Shown here: piece after piece, positions 1 through 11,355 of the stretch
Position numbering within the stretch: the stretch's first letter is position 1
Layout: every line of letters begins with the position of its first letter
Source of the DNA: Saposhnikovia divaricata
Taxonomy: Eukaryota; Streptophyta; Magnoliopsida; Apiales; Apiaceae
Direction of reading: 5' to 3'
DNA: 64,000 nucleotides
NCBI GenBank assembly: GCA_036435485.1
Contig: CM071600.1
Coordinates: 58,153,546-58,217,545 of the forward strand
The notes under the pieces: model-generated
What the model was told of the DNA's origin: nothing
The model's input: the letters and a program-made list of their open reading frames with translations, nothing else
Database searches by the model: none
Position numbers and translations under genes: made by a program

Positions 1-2289
1 AGATATTTACGAGTAAAACTGTAGAAACTTGATGGAGAATAAGTTTCTCTTATAACAATGGTTTTGAGGCTCAGCTGAGTATTTCCCTTTCGCTGTCCTA
101 AAATCAACTTGTATACAATTGGTGTTACTGTTTTCAATACTGCCATCTTTCTAGTGTTTACATACTTTATCACTTGTAGTACTAAAGATCCCCTGTAGGC
201 TGTATGTTGTATGAACTACTAGTGAAAATTGATAAGCATCCCCCCTTTTAGTATGTCACTTAGCCATATGTGCACCAGATGGTTTTTCCCTTAGGGCGTG
301 ATGGGCTGGTCACTATGATTGTTTCCTTGATAATTACACTTGAGTTGTGCTACTTTATTTGATGCATATCATCCGATTTTCAACAATTGATATAATGGGA
401 GACTTTATGTGTGTACGCTAGATTTACTTTAGAGATAATGGGTGTCATTTGAATCAGGAAGTCCTTTTCCAACTCGTCCTTTACTCTTCTTTACAATTTG
501 AGGTATGGTTATTGGTCTGCGGAATATTTAAACACTTATTCTGGAATTGCATAGAAGTACAATACTATAAAGTTTTTATTAAATAAGAGAAAAGAAAGAC
601 CAAATAATTATACTTTAGTGTCACCTTCTACTCATGCTAATAAAAATTGGAGCTGATCTGTATTAGAAAAAAATGTGTGTTTCCATTGTTGGCGCATCTG
701 TATATGACAAAAATTACTTTAGCGAGAATGAATTCCATGACACCTGGTAAAAAGAAGCGTTAAAAACTGTGGCTGTATATGTTAGGTGTTACATTATATG
801 AACATGGGGACATTGGGTGCTGTATTTTACCCGGGTTTGGCACAAAAGCAAGTGAAAATGTGCTTATATATGTGTGGCAACTTAGAATAATATTGAAGTG
901 ACAGTATATATGAGGTTATCGCATTTTTTCACGTTAAAATAATAATCCGATTGAACCTTATCCTTTGCCTTGTATTTTTTGTAGCTTCAGCAAAATAAGG
1001 ATTTGGTTCGCTGCTTTCGCTAAAAGGACGATGCTGAAAACCTTTTAGATTTGTTCTTTCTATCTTGCATGTATCCTGTTTTATACTCATATACATTGTG
1101 GGCTATTTCTACCATATAATAATTTTTGTGACAGTTGATATTTGAAGGTTGTTCACCTTCTAGTGAGGATGGGTTTTGTGCCAGTAATTGAATAGTTTGA
1201 TTGGAAAGCAGACTTCTTGTTCGCCTTTTGTTTTAAATTTAGCTACAATATCTTGCAGTCCTAATTGGCCGGATTCTTTTATCACATGGGAACCATTTTA
1301 CTACAATAACTAAGAGCATTGTTTAATGATTGTGTAGTGAAAGCTTGCTGGTGGTTAGTCCATGCCTGTGGATCGCTTTTGCATTTCTGCAGGCTTGAAG
1401 ATATTAATGTCCTAATTTCCGTTATTACACCAATACAAGTTTGCATGTAAATGTGTTGGCACAAACATATATAGAAAGGTCAAGTGGAATTATGTCAGTG
1501 AGGTGGAACGGACCAATGTCTAAATGTATAGATACAAAATGAAAAAAAGAGGCCGAGTGACATGCTGAGAGGGAAGTAGTGACGAGAGACAAGCTAGCTA
1601 AAAGGCCATTATTTGTTGCACTTACGTTAGCTAACCTTTAGAACTAGATAGAATGCTAGTTACTGGAGTTGATAAAATTTGATGTCACTGGTTGCAGATT
1701 TAGAAGTGTAGTTGAGGGAATTTATACGGAAATTTTGTAGGAAAATTTGCGTATAGGGCACATTGAATGCGTGGTACGAAAACATTTATGGGCAGTATCA
1801 AGATCAACCAAAAGAAAACAAAAGCAAGTTGGAGTCGACTAGATAAAGCTGCCTCCCACATCAAGAGAGAGAGCATACCCTATGATCAAAACCTTCACTT
1901 ATTGCTCGATCTGTATTTGATTTTCATTTAGTTGCCTCATCTATTGCTAATTTGCTAGATGAATTGAAACAAAACATGTTTTTTTTATTAATTATTATCA
2001 AATAAAATAGATTACTACTATTTATCTATTGGCTTGGCAATCAATAGCGAAGTCAATGTTCTGTTTTAAAAAACCTCTGGTCTAAATAAAAAATTACAAT
2101 ATAAACCTGCTGAGTAGAAATCATGTAGAGCAACATATAGACATCAAATATTTGGTTTACAGCACACTGCCATACAGGTGAATATAAAACTCTTGTACTA
2201 CTAGTAGTCTGCTAGCCGGAATAATTCATCAAGTCTCTTCCTCAATAACACATTTACACCTACCGTGTAGAAAGTTTGGAAAATGGCGC
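1..2289. other. Flank downstream of GluTRBP, no gene recognised
   Basis: AT-rich sequence with no long ORF and no exon I can tie to a protein family. The part next to 2289 must include the 3' UTR and polyadenylation region of the minus-strand GluTRBP gene, but I cannot place the cleavage site. The rest may be intergenic or intron of a neighbouring gene. No transposon ends were recognised. Confidence 0.5.
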
Positions 2290-5200
2290 TCAATTGCTTC
2301 TGCATGTGACTTTCTTCAGTTGATTCACCTTGTTGTAATCTTGGGCATGGTAGTGCTTTTCCATTTCCCAAGCGAGTTGGGACATGCAGTTAAAAGACGA
2401 TTTTGCACCTTTTTCATCTGTGACTTCCCTAGGGAAAGGTATTCGAACCTCGAAGACATCATTTTGAGGAGAGGTTATGCGCACGTCAAACCCTAATCGA
2501 TCAACCCATATCATATTCGCCTCGGACACCTGCAAGAACAAGGAATACATTATAAAGGCTCACCGCAGAATCTTCATCCAAGTCAAAATATTAACTGAGC
2601 TAACTGTCTGTTGTAATTTGTTATCATATTATCATATTTATAATTTGTTCGCTCACCTAATCATGAATAATCATTAAAATAATTATTGAAAAATTTGTTA
2701 CTTTCTCTTTTACTGTTGCAAAAATAGTTAAAACAGTATAAAAGACTACACATAAGCTAATTAAGTTCAAATAGTATTGTAATACTCTTTTATAGTCTAA
2801 AGAAACACACTACAATTTAGATATGAATCCAAAAGCATTTCTAGTAAGAAGCATAAATTTTGAAGCACAAACTGATTACAATAGCACAATAGATTTTAGT
2901 GACAAGTATACAGATGACTCCACCTCAGGGATAGATATGAGATGAAGGGACTGGAAGGATGTATCACTATGCAAATTGAAATTCAAATTTCCGTATTTAT
3001 ACAGGTTACAATAGTAAAATGGTTAGGACTTCTAGAGCCTTGATAACAATAGTAACAAAACCATAATTGTTTAATATTTTGTAATTTCAGTAGCACTGAC
3101 AATGAAAGGTGATATGTCCATTATTTAAGAACATGTCAAGTTGGTCAAAGCTAGTCATTCGCAAAGCCTTGTGTAAATACTGGAATGGTACAAGTTTCTC
3201 CATAAGATGAATATAATTATATTATACATGCATCATTTTCTGTGATCTATGCCTTAGTTCTCTGTTTCTACTATTCCTGCACTAATCCAACTTCTGATTC
3301 CGGAAAAATTGGTACAAGAGCTGTATTTGATCTCCAGAGCTTTCATAGTCTGCTTCGCGAGTCTGAGTAATTCAACTTCAAAAGTAAAAATTTATATATC
3401 CAATTCAGAGTAACTTCAAACCTCTTCTACACTCTTAGGCACATCTCATTCAATCAAAATTAGCTCAAATGGGCTCCAATTAATTTAAGTCTTCGACATT
3501 CTAGTGCTAATCCTATGTCCTCGTTTAATTCATGAAATCAAGTCTCAATCAATCAAAAGTATTAAGTAATTCATTGACTCGTCAAGTGTAATTACTTTAC
3601 AAACAATCCAGCAATATATGAGGCACGCATAGGCACAAGGCACAGTGAGGCGCGTTACTAGTGACTCTTAAAATGGAATCCACTTGAAACTGTTTAGAAG
3701 GAAAACGTTCTTCTTCTTTTACATGGTTTTTTGTCTGTGTTCTGTTGTTAGATATTTGTTCGTGTTCTGTTTTTATATGTATATAGAAAAATTTATAAAA
3801 GACATTTTTGTAAGTTAATTTATGGTTTTTATTTATAGCAAGCATACACAATATTTATGTAACAATAACCCTCAAAAGTCTTGCTGATAATTCATCAATC
3901 ATCTGATAGAAATATACAAAGAAAATAGGACTACAAAATCTTACATGCTACATAGCGTAATTAGAGACACACTAGAAAAGCCACAACAAAGGATAAAACT
4001 GATGAAGCCATATTCTTATGAAGGAAGGACACAGAAATTTGGTAGTAGATTTGTTTCTCTGAATGCAACCTTATAGGAAGATTACTGTAGCTACGAGGGA
4101 GAATAAGAAATATCCGGCAAAATATTAAGAGTCATTTGAGATGAACTGTTAGTGTTGTAGCTAATAAACTTTCTCTCCCAGACATATCTAGGGTACATCC
4201 TATATTACATGTTTCACAGATTAAGAAGTCAGTGGGAAGAACTAAAATCTCTCAACAGCTTCCTCTAGTAACAGTTAAAAAGAATTTATATATGGGACCT
4301 CTCAGGAAACCGGATGAGAGAAGTTTTCTAAGGTTTCAAAGGGTGTTGCACAAAATTTTAAATAAAAGGAGGGTTGTAGTGTGGATGAGGCTACTTGGGC
4401 AGATGAAGAAGGTGGGGTGCAGTTTCTCAGAAATCAGAATATTTGATCCTCCATGGAGCCTCTCCAAGGAGGGATGTTATTATGACTTTTAGTGGCCTCA
4501 TATGATAGTAATCATCTATCTATTTTATCTTCTTTCTCTGCTACTTCTCTCTCTCACATCATCTATTTTCTCTTATTTGTATCTAAATTCTCAGTATCTA
4601 CTATTTCTGCATGAAATCAACTTCTAATTCTTCGACAAAATTGTACAGTTGTCATCAACAGATTACAATTCTGCTCATGTTCAAAAGTTCTGCTGAATAA
4701 AATAAAATGCTTATAAATCTGTGCTTGTAAAGGTTACAGGTTACTCAAACTTAACTGAATTCGATGTGTTACAATATGAGCAAAGCATACTTACCTGGAA
4801 ATTTAGATCAACATATATGTTGCAAAACCGGTGAATGTCTTCCATGTTATTAGTGTTGATCTCGTGAACAATACTTTCCGCAGAGTCTCGGAGTGGGTCT
4901 GGAACTGCCATTTTGTAGTCCAAAGAAGTAAACCATACACCCTCCTATAACATATTTCACAATAAGCTTAAACAACTGACCAAGTTAGCCATAGTTATGT
5001 ATACATGTATGATTTAACTATCTTAATCAGGAAGAGAACTGCATATCCTACCACGCCTGTACACACTATCAGCTAAGCATTGAATATTAAACACCTATCA
5101 ATTGAAAGACTTGCAAAAACCTAAAAGTGAACGATGCAACACACCTCCATAAAATCTTCTGTCTGAAGTATACGTTCCACAGCAATAATATGTATAAGGT

Positions 5201-8200
5201 CTTCGTCCACGTCTTCATTAAACCTCTTTTTCCATATTGACTGAAGCTTCTGAGTAGCCCAAATAATGAAGACTCGAATGAATATAATATTCATTAAAAA
5301 ACAATATCATGCTCATGATAAGTTATCATAACCCTTATCAGAATAACATAACATCAAAAAAGTGTACAACAGATTCTTATAAATAATGTACATTGTACAT
5401 CAAAAGAATGGTATTCAAAATGGTGTGGAGTTACATATAATGAAATTTGCAGGGTGTTACTCCGACTGTTTGGTTTTAGCCATAGTACCTGTGTCGACAA
5501 GACATGGCAATGGACACAATACTCATCTAATAATGGGACACTTTGACCAACTAAAATACTACAGAGTAGATGAATATGCAGATAGAATTACAAAAAAGGA
5601 GAAGACAACGTGTGTGTTTTTAACTGAAATATCTTAACCATACTGCTTATGGCTCACCATTTTAAGTACTAATAATTTGTACTTAATACAAACCCTAAAC
5701 ACAATATGTTCAACTAAATTTGTTTTAATATAAATTATAACGTGTTCACATACTGATTTCCAGAATAAATATTGTCTCCTTATTGCAGACTAAGTTACCC
5801 GGACACGGGTGTCGGACACGGTGCAGATCCAAGCGTCGGGTTCTTCATTTTAAAATATTTAAGATCTTTGGATGTGGATCCGAATTTGGACACTGGTGCG
5901 GAGACTCGGGTACAGGTAGGATACGGGTGCGGGGACTCTGTATATAATTTATATAAGCTAGTTTTTGTCCTATAATTTATATAAGCTAGTATTTTATATA
6001 AATCTTATAAATCTTATAAGCTAGTATTTTATATAAATCTTATCATTGAAATGGAAATCGGAACAAATTGGTTTGGGTACCTAATAGCGATTTATCGACA
6101 AATTAGAGATTTATCGGAATGATAAATCGGAACAAAAATCGGATAAATTAAAATAAATGTTTAGATTTGGTTTCAGATTTTTTTTACTATTATAAAAATA
6201 ATTTTGTATTTAATTTTTAAGTGATTTTATTTAATTAATAGAGAAAATTACCAAAATACTCATATTTGAGCATGCGTGACCCTATTTACTGACAAGACAC
6301 GTTAAATCGTGTACCGTGATATGAGGGGTAATACGGTATTTCGTCTTCTGTAATAGTGCATGATACGGTACATGGTGTAACGTGTTCTGTGTAACACGGT
6401 GTACTGTCGCGTGTTAGGCGGGTGCGCAACACAAACACGGTACACGCTCTTCCGTATCATGCATAACACGGAAGACCGTGTTCCGTATTCAGCTAATTCG
6501 GTAAACCGTGTAATGTATTCAGCTAATACGGTAACCGAAACTCTGTATCCCGTCGGTATTTCGGGCAATTTTTCCCAGAATCAGTATTTTGGGTCACTTG
6601 ATCCCAAAAATGATTATTTTGGGCCATCACCCTAATTAATAAAGGTTTAAATTAAATTTAAATGAAATTTTAAATTTGATTTTAATTCTTTATTTATACT
6701 TCTAAGGAGTAAGGACAAGTAAAATCAAAAAGAAAAAGGTACAATGAATTTTAAATAAAATATAGATGTACACTAGTCAAACAATAATAATGGAGTAGAT
6801 GTATGTTAAGTCTCAACAGCTGTTGATGGACAACTGTCCATACATCACAGTAATCAAGGATTCAAGGCACCTTCTCTCCAGTCTCCACTAGTCCTTTCAC
6901 TTTCTTATGTACCTATATTTTCTCCATCTTCTCCTTCTTTTTGTTCTCCGTCAATTTCTTTCCTTCTTCCTATTTTCTTTCCTTCTACCCCGATTTAGAT
7001 CTGCTTCTTGTCTCCATTATGAAGCTAGTTCGCCGGAGTTTTCAGGTTCGCCGAAAAATACGAACCGGAGCGCGAACCGGTGACGATCTGATCGGAAACG
7101 AACCGCGTTCCTTGTAAGTGATCTTCCTCCTTCCATGTATACATACGTCAGTATTTGGTCCTTAATTTTTGTGCAAGTGGGCTCTAAATTGCCTTTTAGT
7201 TGGTATATTTTAATTAAACTGGGTTGGGCTGGGCTATGTTGGGCTAGGCTTGGTTACGGTGGGCTGAAGTGTCCGCTTTCAAATCAGCGGATCGGACACA
7301 GATCTTGTACCCGCGTCCGTGTCGTGTCGTACCGACACCGGTATGAGATGAATTTTGAAAGGTCCGGGTAACTTAGATTGCAGATACCTAGAAATATTGA
7401 GTCTTGACACTCGAATCTGTGTAGTGCCTGATACTCCTTACCTGAGTCTGCATAGCCTATGACATACTGGCCTACATCAAAAATGTTTGGCCCATGTTCT
7501 ACACTAGATGAAGGTGTTATATATACAGCTGCCCAGCATTTGTAAGTGCTAACGTGTCAGAAGGTTGAATATCCCAGGTTGAATATCCAGGGGAGATCAT
7601 TAAAGCTTGCTTGGCTAAAGCCTATAAAACTGAAGGCGCTAAAAAATTCTTAAGAACCACCTGACCTATTATAGAAAGTTTGTAAGGGCTAATGGGTGAT
7701 GCATAAACCAATCACTGAGCCACTAAAAAAAGTGTTTTTACCGTTCTAAGAAGCCAAAACAAGCAACTGTGAGCAGAGGCAGAGTTAGGAGCCAAGATTC
7801 GGGATTTTGGTACATGGGGGACCAAATTCCAAAGTTAGGCAATCCAGAAAAAAAAAGAGATGTAATTGTTTAGTCTAGAAATTATGCAGAGTGGATGTTC
7901 AATGTATTTGAAGAAGATCATGCTCCGGATTTAGGAGAAATTCACGCATCAACAACAGTAGTACTTAGACTACATATTAGTTTTACTTTTATCTACCTGT
8001 AATTACTTTTTATGATTTTATCTCACAAGCCAGGGTAAGGTCTGCGTACATCTCACGAAAGACCTAGACCCTGCTTCCAACAGATTGGGTACTTTTGGTT
8101 TAGTTCATACGCCATATCATGGTTTGACCGTTTGAGTACAAAATTATCTGCATATTTGGGCGGTCCGCTGATGTGTGGATTCCTATCTCACCTATAAATT

Positions 8201-10712
8201 AATTTTGAAAGATAAAAAAATATCATGTTAATGCAAGTTGAACGATCACAGTCGCTCCTCTTGTTGCATCATCACACATTTAGGAATATCGAAATGACTT
8301 TATTTCAATCAAGTGGTTATGTTGCTACAAAAAATTCTAATCTCTAATCCTTGTTCACGCATTCTGGGGAACTCACTAAGATGGGTTCTATAAAGTTCTA
8401 CTTGTTTATTCAAAAATTAAAAATAAGCTTGCTGATATTAGCACTTATAAGCTAAGTTACCCGGACCTTTCAAAATTCATCTCATACCGGTGTCGGTACG
8501 ACAGGACACGGACGCGGGTACAAGATCTGTGTCCGATCCGCTGATTTGAAAGCGGACACTTCAGCCCACCGTAACCAAGCCCGGCCCAACATAGCCCCCA
8601 ACCCAGTTTAATTAAAATATACCAACTAAAAGGCAATTTAGAGCCCACTTGCACAAAAATTAAGGACCAAATACTGACGTATGTATACATGGAAGGAGGA
8701 AGATCACTTACAAGGAACGCGGTTCGTTTCCGATCAGATCGTCACCGGTTCGCGCTCCGGTCCGTATTTTTCGGTGAACCTGAAAACTCCGGCAAACTAG
8801 ATTCATAATGGAGACAATAAGCAGATCTAAATCGGGGTAGAAGGAAAGAAAATATGAAGAAGGAAAGAAATTGAGGGAGAACAAAAAGGAGAAGAAGGAG
8901 AAAATATAGGTACATAAGAAAGTGAAAGGACTAGTGGAGACTGGAGAGATGGTGCCTTGAATCCTTGATTACTGTGATGTATGGACAACTGTCCATCAAC
9001 AGCTGTTAAGACTTAACATACATCTACTCCATTATTATTGTTTGACTAGTGTACATCTATATTTTATTTAAAATTCATTGTACCTTTTTCTTTTTGATTT
9101 TACTTGTCCTTACTCCTTAGAAGTATAAACAAAGAATTAAAATCAAATTTAAAATTTCATTTAAATTTAATTTAATTTAAACCTTTATTAATTAAATAAA
9201 ATCACTTAAAAATTAAATACAAAATTATTTTTATAATAGTAAAAAAAATATGAAACCAAATCTAAACATTTATTTTAATTTATCCGATTTTTGTTCCGAT
9301 TTATCATTCCGATAAATCTCTAATTTGTCGATAAATCGCTATTAGGTACCGAAACCAATTTGTTCCGATTTCCATTTCAATGATAAGATTTATAAGATTT
9401 ATATAAAATACTAGCTTATATACATTATATACCGAGTCCCCGCACCCGTATCCTACCCGTACCCGAGTCTCCGCACCCGTGTCCAAATTCGGATCCACAT
9501 CCAAAGATCTTAATTATTTTAAAATGAAGAACCCGACGCTTGGATCTGCACCCGTGTCCGACACCCGTACCCGTGTCCGGGTAACTTAGCTTATAAGAAA
9601 TGTTGGGAACTGGCATGGTTTGTAATCTTTGGGTTTATAATTAACAAAACTCATTTATTCTTAATAAAAGTTGGTACAAACAAGGGCGACTGGCCCTTTT
9701 TACCGCTTTCTCACAAAAGCTTCCCAAAATACCACCATTTAAACAGCCTTTTTACTAAACTGAGACGTGCATTTTCAGAATGCGTATCAAGTCATTCAAG
9801 TGACTTGGGCGTATCTATGCTGTGTATACTATGAAAGCTTTAATGGAAATACACATTTGGAAGATGGGCATCTTCCAGATACGCAATTCAAATGAAAATG
9901 TGTATCGCATACTTTCACTTGACAAGGGCAACTCAGGCAGTCCTTTCCAGATTTGGTATTTGGGCCATTTCAGCTTATATTGTGGTATTCCGGGGAAGTA
10001 CTTTAAACAATTAATTAGTTGAGTAATTCAGTAGAAAGAAAGAGTAGCTCGAATGTAATCAGAAATAAACAAAAGAAAATACAGTTGAAATAAGTAATAA
10101 AAGAATGACCTTTAGCATAGATGCATCTTGGGGCTTATCAAGGCAGCCTTGAATAGTACACTGGGGAGTCCTCAATCCACATTGCTCCAACTAAATTCGA
10201 AACATAAAGATAGACTAATAAACAATCAAACAAACAGAAACACAGCCAGAATAGAAACATATGAATAATAAATATAATAAAACCTGGACATGGAGACTAG
10301 ATTTAGGGTCATTAGGGAAAAAAGAGGGGTTGAAACAGAGAATGGGAGTGCCTTGTTCGGGTTCGACAGCGAATCGAACCCCGATAGCGAGAGGGAAACC
10401 ATCAGGAGTCAAAAAAGAAAGAGTGGCTACTGAAGATAATTCCATAATAGTTCTAGAAACTTGAGCTGGACTTGGTTTGTTGTTGGTTGTTACAGTTTCA
10501 CTTTCTGCTGCTGGAGAAGCCACTGAAGAGAGAAGAGTGAAAGAACGCTGACGTGGACATGTGAGAGTGGTGGTGCGTGGTTTGAATTGGGATGATGATT
10601 TGTGGGAAAACTGTAAGGTGGTGGTTCTTGTTGGTGGTGGTGGTGGTGTTACGGGGAAGATTGATGAATGTATGGAGTGACCGGAGAAGATGGATTGTGT
10701 TTGCAGAATCAT
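2290..10712 (-). CDS. GluTRBP: Glutamyl-tRNA reductase-binding protein, chloroplastic (five exons)
   Basis: Exons on the minus strand: 10712-10284, 10190-10110, 5249-5145, 4944-4795, 2529-2290. All introns are GT-AG and every junction is phase 0 (143, 27, 35, 50 and 79 codons plus stop), giving 334 aa against about 320 for the Arabidopsis protein as I recall it. Residues 1 to about 65 are rich in Ser, Thr, Pro and Arg, as in a chloroplast transit peptide. Family landmarks follow: SRTIMELSSVATLSFLTPDG in exon 1, LEQCGLRTPQCTIQG in exon 2, VDEDLIHIIAVERILQTEDF in exon 3, VPDPLRDSAESIVHEINTNN in exon 4 and VTDEKGAKSSFN in exon 5. The family binds and stabilises glutamyl-tRNA reductase in plastids, the first committed step of heme and chlorophyll synthesis. 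Introns 1-4 are 93, 4860, 200 and 2265 bp; introns 2 and 4 hold transposons. No frameshift or stop is seen, so the gene looks intact. Confidence 0.93.
2530..4184 (-). other. GluTRBP intron 4, 3' portion, no gene
   Basis: AT-rich intronic sequence between exon 5 (from 2529) and a retrotransposon remnant. Stretches around 3255-3315 and 4590-4650 resemble each other, both running from a TCTCnGTnTCTACTATT core to an AAAATTG core. They could be parts of one old LTR, but no paired ends are visible. Confidence 0.5.
4185..4480 (+). pseudogene. Chromovirus (Ty3/gypsy) integrase C-terminus and chromodomain remnant
   Basis: The plus strand, antisense to the host gene, reads RVHPILHVSQIKKSVG and then QQLPLVTVKK. 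This is the typical chromovirus integrase tail (family form: VHPVFHVSQLKK... QLP...). A degraded chromodomain-like stretch follows: RFQRVLHKILNKRRVVV, then DEATWADEE after a frameshift, then a stop. The end runs through an AAGGAGGGA purine tract into TGTTATTATGAC at 4474, the normal order of pol end, polypurine tract and 3' LTR start. Only about 300 bp of pol survive and no second LTR or TSD was found. A dead insertion in intron 4. Confidence 0.7.
4481..4794. other. Probable truncated LTR within GluTRBP intron 4
   Basis: Follows directly on the purine tract and TG start at 4474, so at least its first ~170 bp are likely the LTR of the chromovirus remnant. The distal end is not defined. It runs into the splice donor of exon 4 (GT at 4794-4793, minus strand). 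Confidence 0.4.
5790..7376 (+). mobile_element. Non-autonomous hAT-like element, copy A (with a nested MITE)
   Basis: Bounded by inverted CTAAGTTACCCGGAC termini (5790-5804 and 7362-7376) and a perfect 8-bp direct duplication ATTGCAGA (5782-5789 and 7377-7384). An 8-bp TSD points to the hAT superfamily. It is 1587 bp, about 1186 without the nested MITE and its TSD copy. No transposase is encoded; the small ORF at 7135-7371 is shared with copy B only because the two copies are near identical. It lies inside GluTRBP intron 2. Confidence 0.82.
6241..6632. mobile_element. Nested MULE-type MITE
   Basis: A 392-bp insertion in copy A, flanked by 9-bp TAATTAATA repeats (6232-6240 and 6633-6641). Copy B carries the empty site with a single TAATTAATA near 9187-9195, so the boundaries are certain. 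Ends are imperfect inverted repeats: GAGAAAATTACCAAAATACT on the left and GGGTGATGGCCCAAAATAAT read in from the right. The middle (6300-6560) holds CCGT/ACGG-rich palindromic units like those of the 42354-63377 MULE, so it is probably a deletion derivative of that family. Confidence 0.87.
7385..8443. other. Spacer between the inverted hAT-like copies (intron 2)
   Basis: Just over 1 kb of intronic sequence between the two inverted elements. No ORF, repeat or RNA gene recognised. In the pre-mRNA it would be the loop of a ~1.1-kb hairpin. Confidence 0.6.
8452..9589 (-). mobile_element. Non-autonomous hAT-like element, copy B (inverted)
   Basis: Same family as 5790-7376 in opposite orientation, 1138 bp, with CTAAGTTACCCGG termini and its own perfect 8-bp TSD CTTATAAG (8444-8451 and 9590-9597). 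It lacks the nested MITE and keeps the uninterrupted target. Copies A and B differ by few substitutions and small indels in the stretches compared. Separate TSDs show two independent insertions rather than an inverted duplication. Confidence 0.85.
9700..10005. mobile_element. Possible MULE-like MITE in intron 2
   Basis: The ends look like loose inverted repeats: AAAGCTTCCCAAAATACCAC near 9716, and AAAGTACTTCCCCGGAATAC read in from about 10002 on the minus strand. Between them are several GCGTATC/GATACGC-type units. The layout resembles the other MULE MITEs here, but no target duplication was found, so the limits are approximate. Confidence 0.4.
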
Positions 10713-10912
10713 CCTTTTTATTGGTTTTTAATTGTTTGACTCCAATTGTTCCTGCCAAGCTTTGGTGCTTGTCCTGGTTTTACAATTGAAGACAAGATGA
10801 TGGCATAATAGTAGATTGATTGGATTGGATTGGGATGTGAATTTCCCGTTAAGCAAGCCCCTCATCCAGAATTGAACTCATTTCCCCATTTTCCTAGTTT
10901 GTTTTTTATTTA
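10713..10912 (-). promoter_or_regulatory. Upstream region of GluTRBP
   Basis: Only about 200 bp separate the GluTRBP start codon from the terminal repeat of the neighbouring MULE. Read on the minus strand it holds overlapping CCAAT units (plus-strand GATTGGATTGGATTGG within 10815-10834). No convincing TATA box is seen, as is common for plastid-protein genes. The core promoter or 5' UTR must lie here or inside the transposon end. Confidence 0.5.
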
Positions 10913-11115
10913 GGGAAAATAAATTGTTTAGTCCCTAAACTATACCGGTTTTATTGTTTTAATTCCTGAACTAAAGATTTCCCATTTTACGTAATTTAAC
11001 TTTTGATTTTTTTAAGATTCAGTCCTTCCGTCCAAATGAGACTGATGAACGTCAGAATCTTGCTGACATGTCAAGTCGTTGATTGGTCATACTTACACGT
11101 GGACGTACACGTGGC
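10913..11115 (+). repeat. MULE left terminal inverted repeat
   Basis: Pairs with the right TIR at 14427-14627 over about 200 bp with few mismatches and one small indel at the inner edge. This TIR normally carries the transposase binding site and the mudrA promoter. It also lies about 200 bp upstream of GluTRBP. Confidence 0.85.
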
Positions 11116-11355
11116 CAAATTAAAAAAAAAACATGAAAAAAGCAGCACACTCCCAGTCACGTGCATTTTAGTAACGTTATTTGTATTATATAACAAGGGA
11201 TATTGGGGATTAGGGTTTTTATTTAGATTGGGGTTTCTTCTAATCGAGCTTAACATTGTACCTCCGTACAAGGTAATTAGGGTTTATGTCATTTAATTTC
11301 GTATTTGTTTAGTGTTGAATCATGATTAATATTTGGGATTTGTGTGTCTTTGCAG

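Noticed and set aside
4232..4492. ORF of 86 codons in GluTRBP intron 4 as a separate gene
   Set aside because: It is the decayed integrase tail of a chromovirus, ending in a frameshift and stop.
6302..6635. Overlapping ORFs on both strands rich in Arg, Tyr and Thr
   Set aside because: Produced by the ACGG/CCGT palindromic repeats of the nested MITE; no sign of coding.
7135..7371. A 78-codon ORF conserved between 7135-7371 (+) and 8457-8690 (-)
   Set aside because: The conservation comes from two near-identical non-autonomous transposon copies. It has no domain, and the shared sequence extends well beyond the ORF at both ends.
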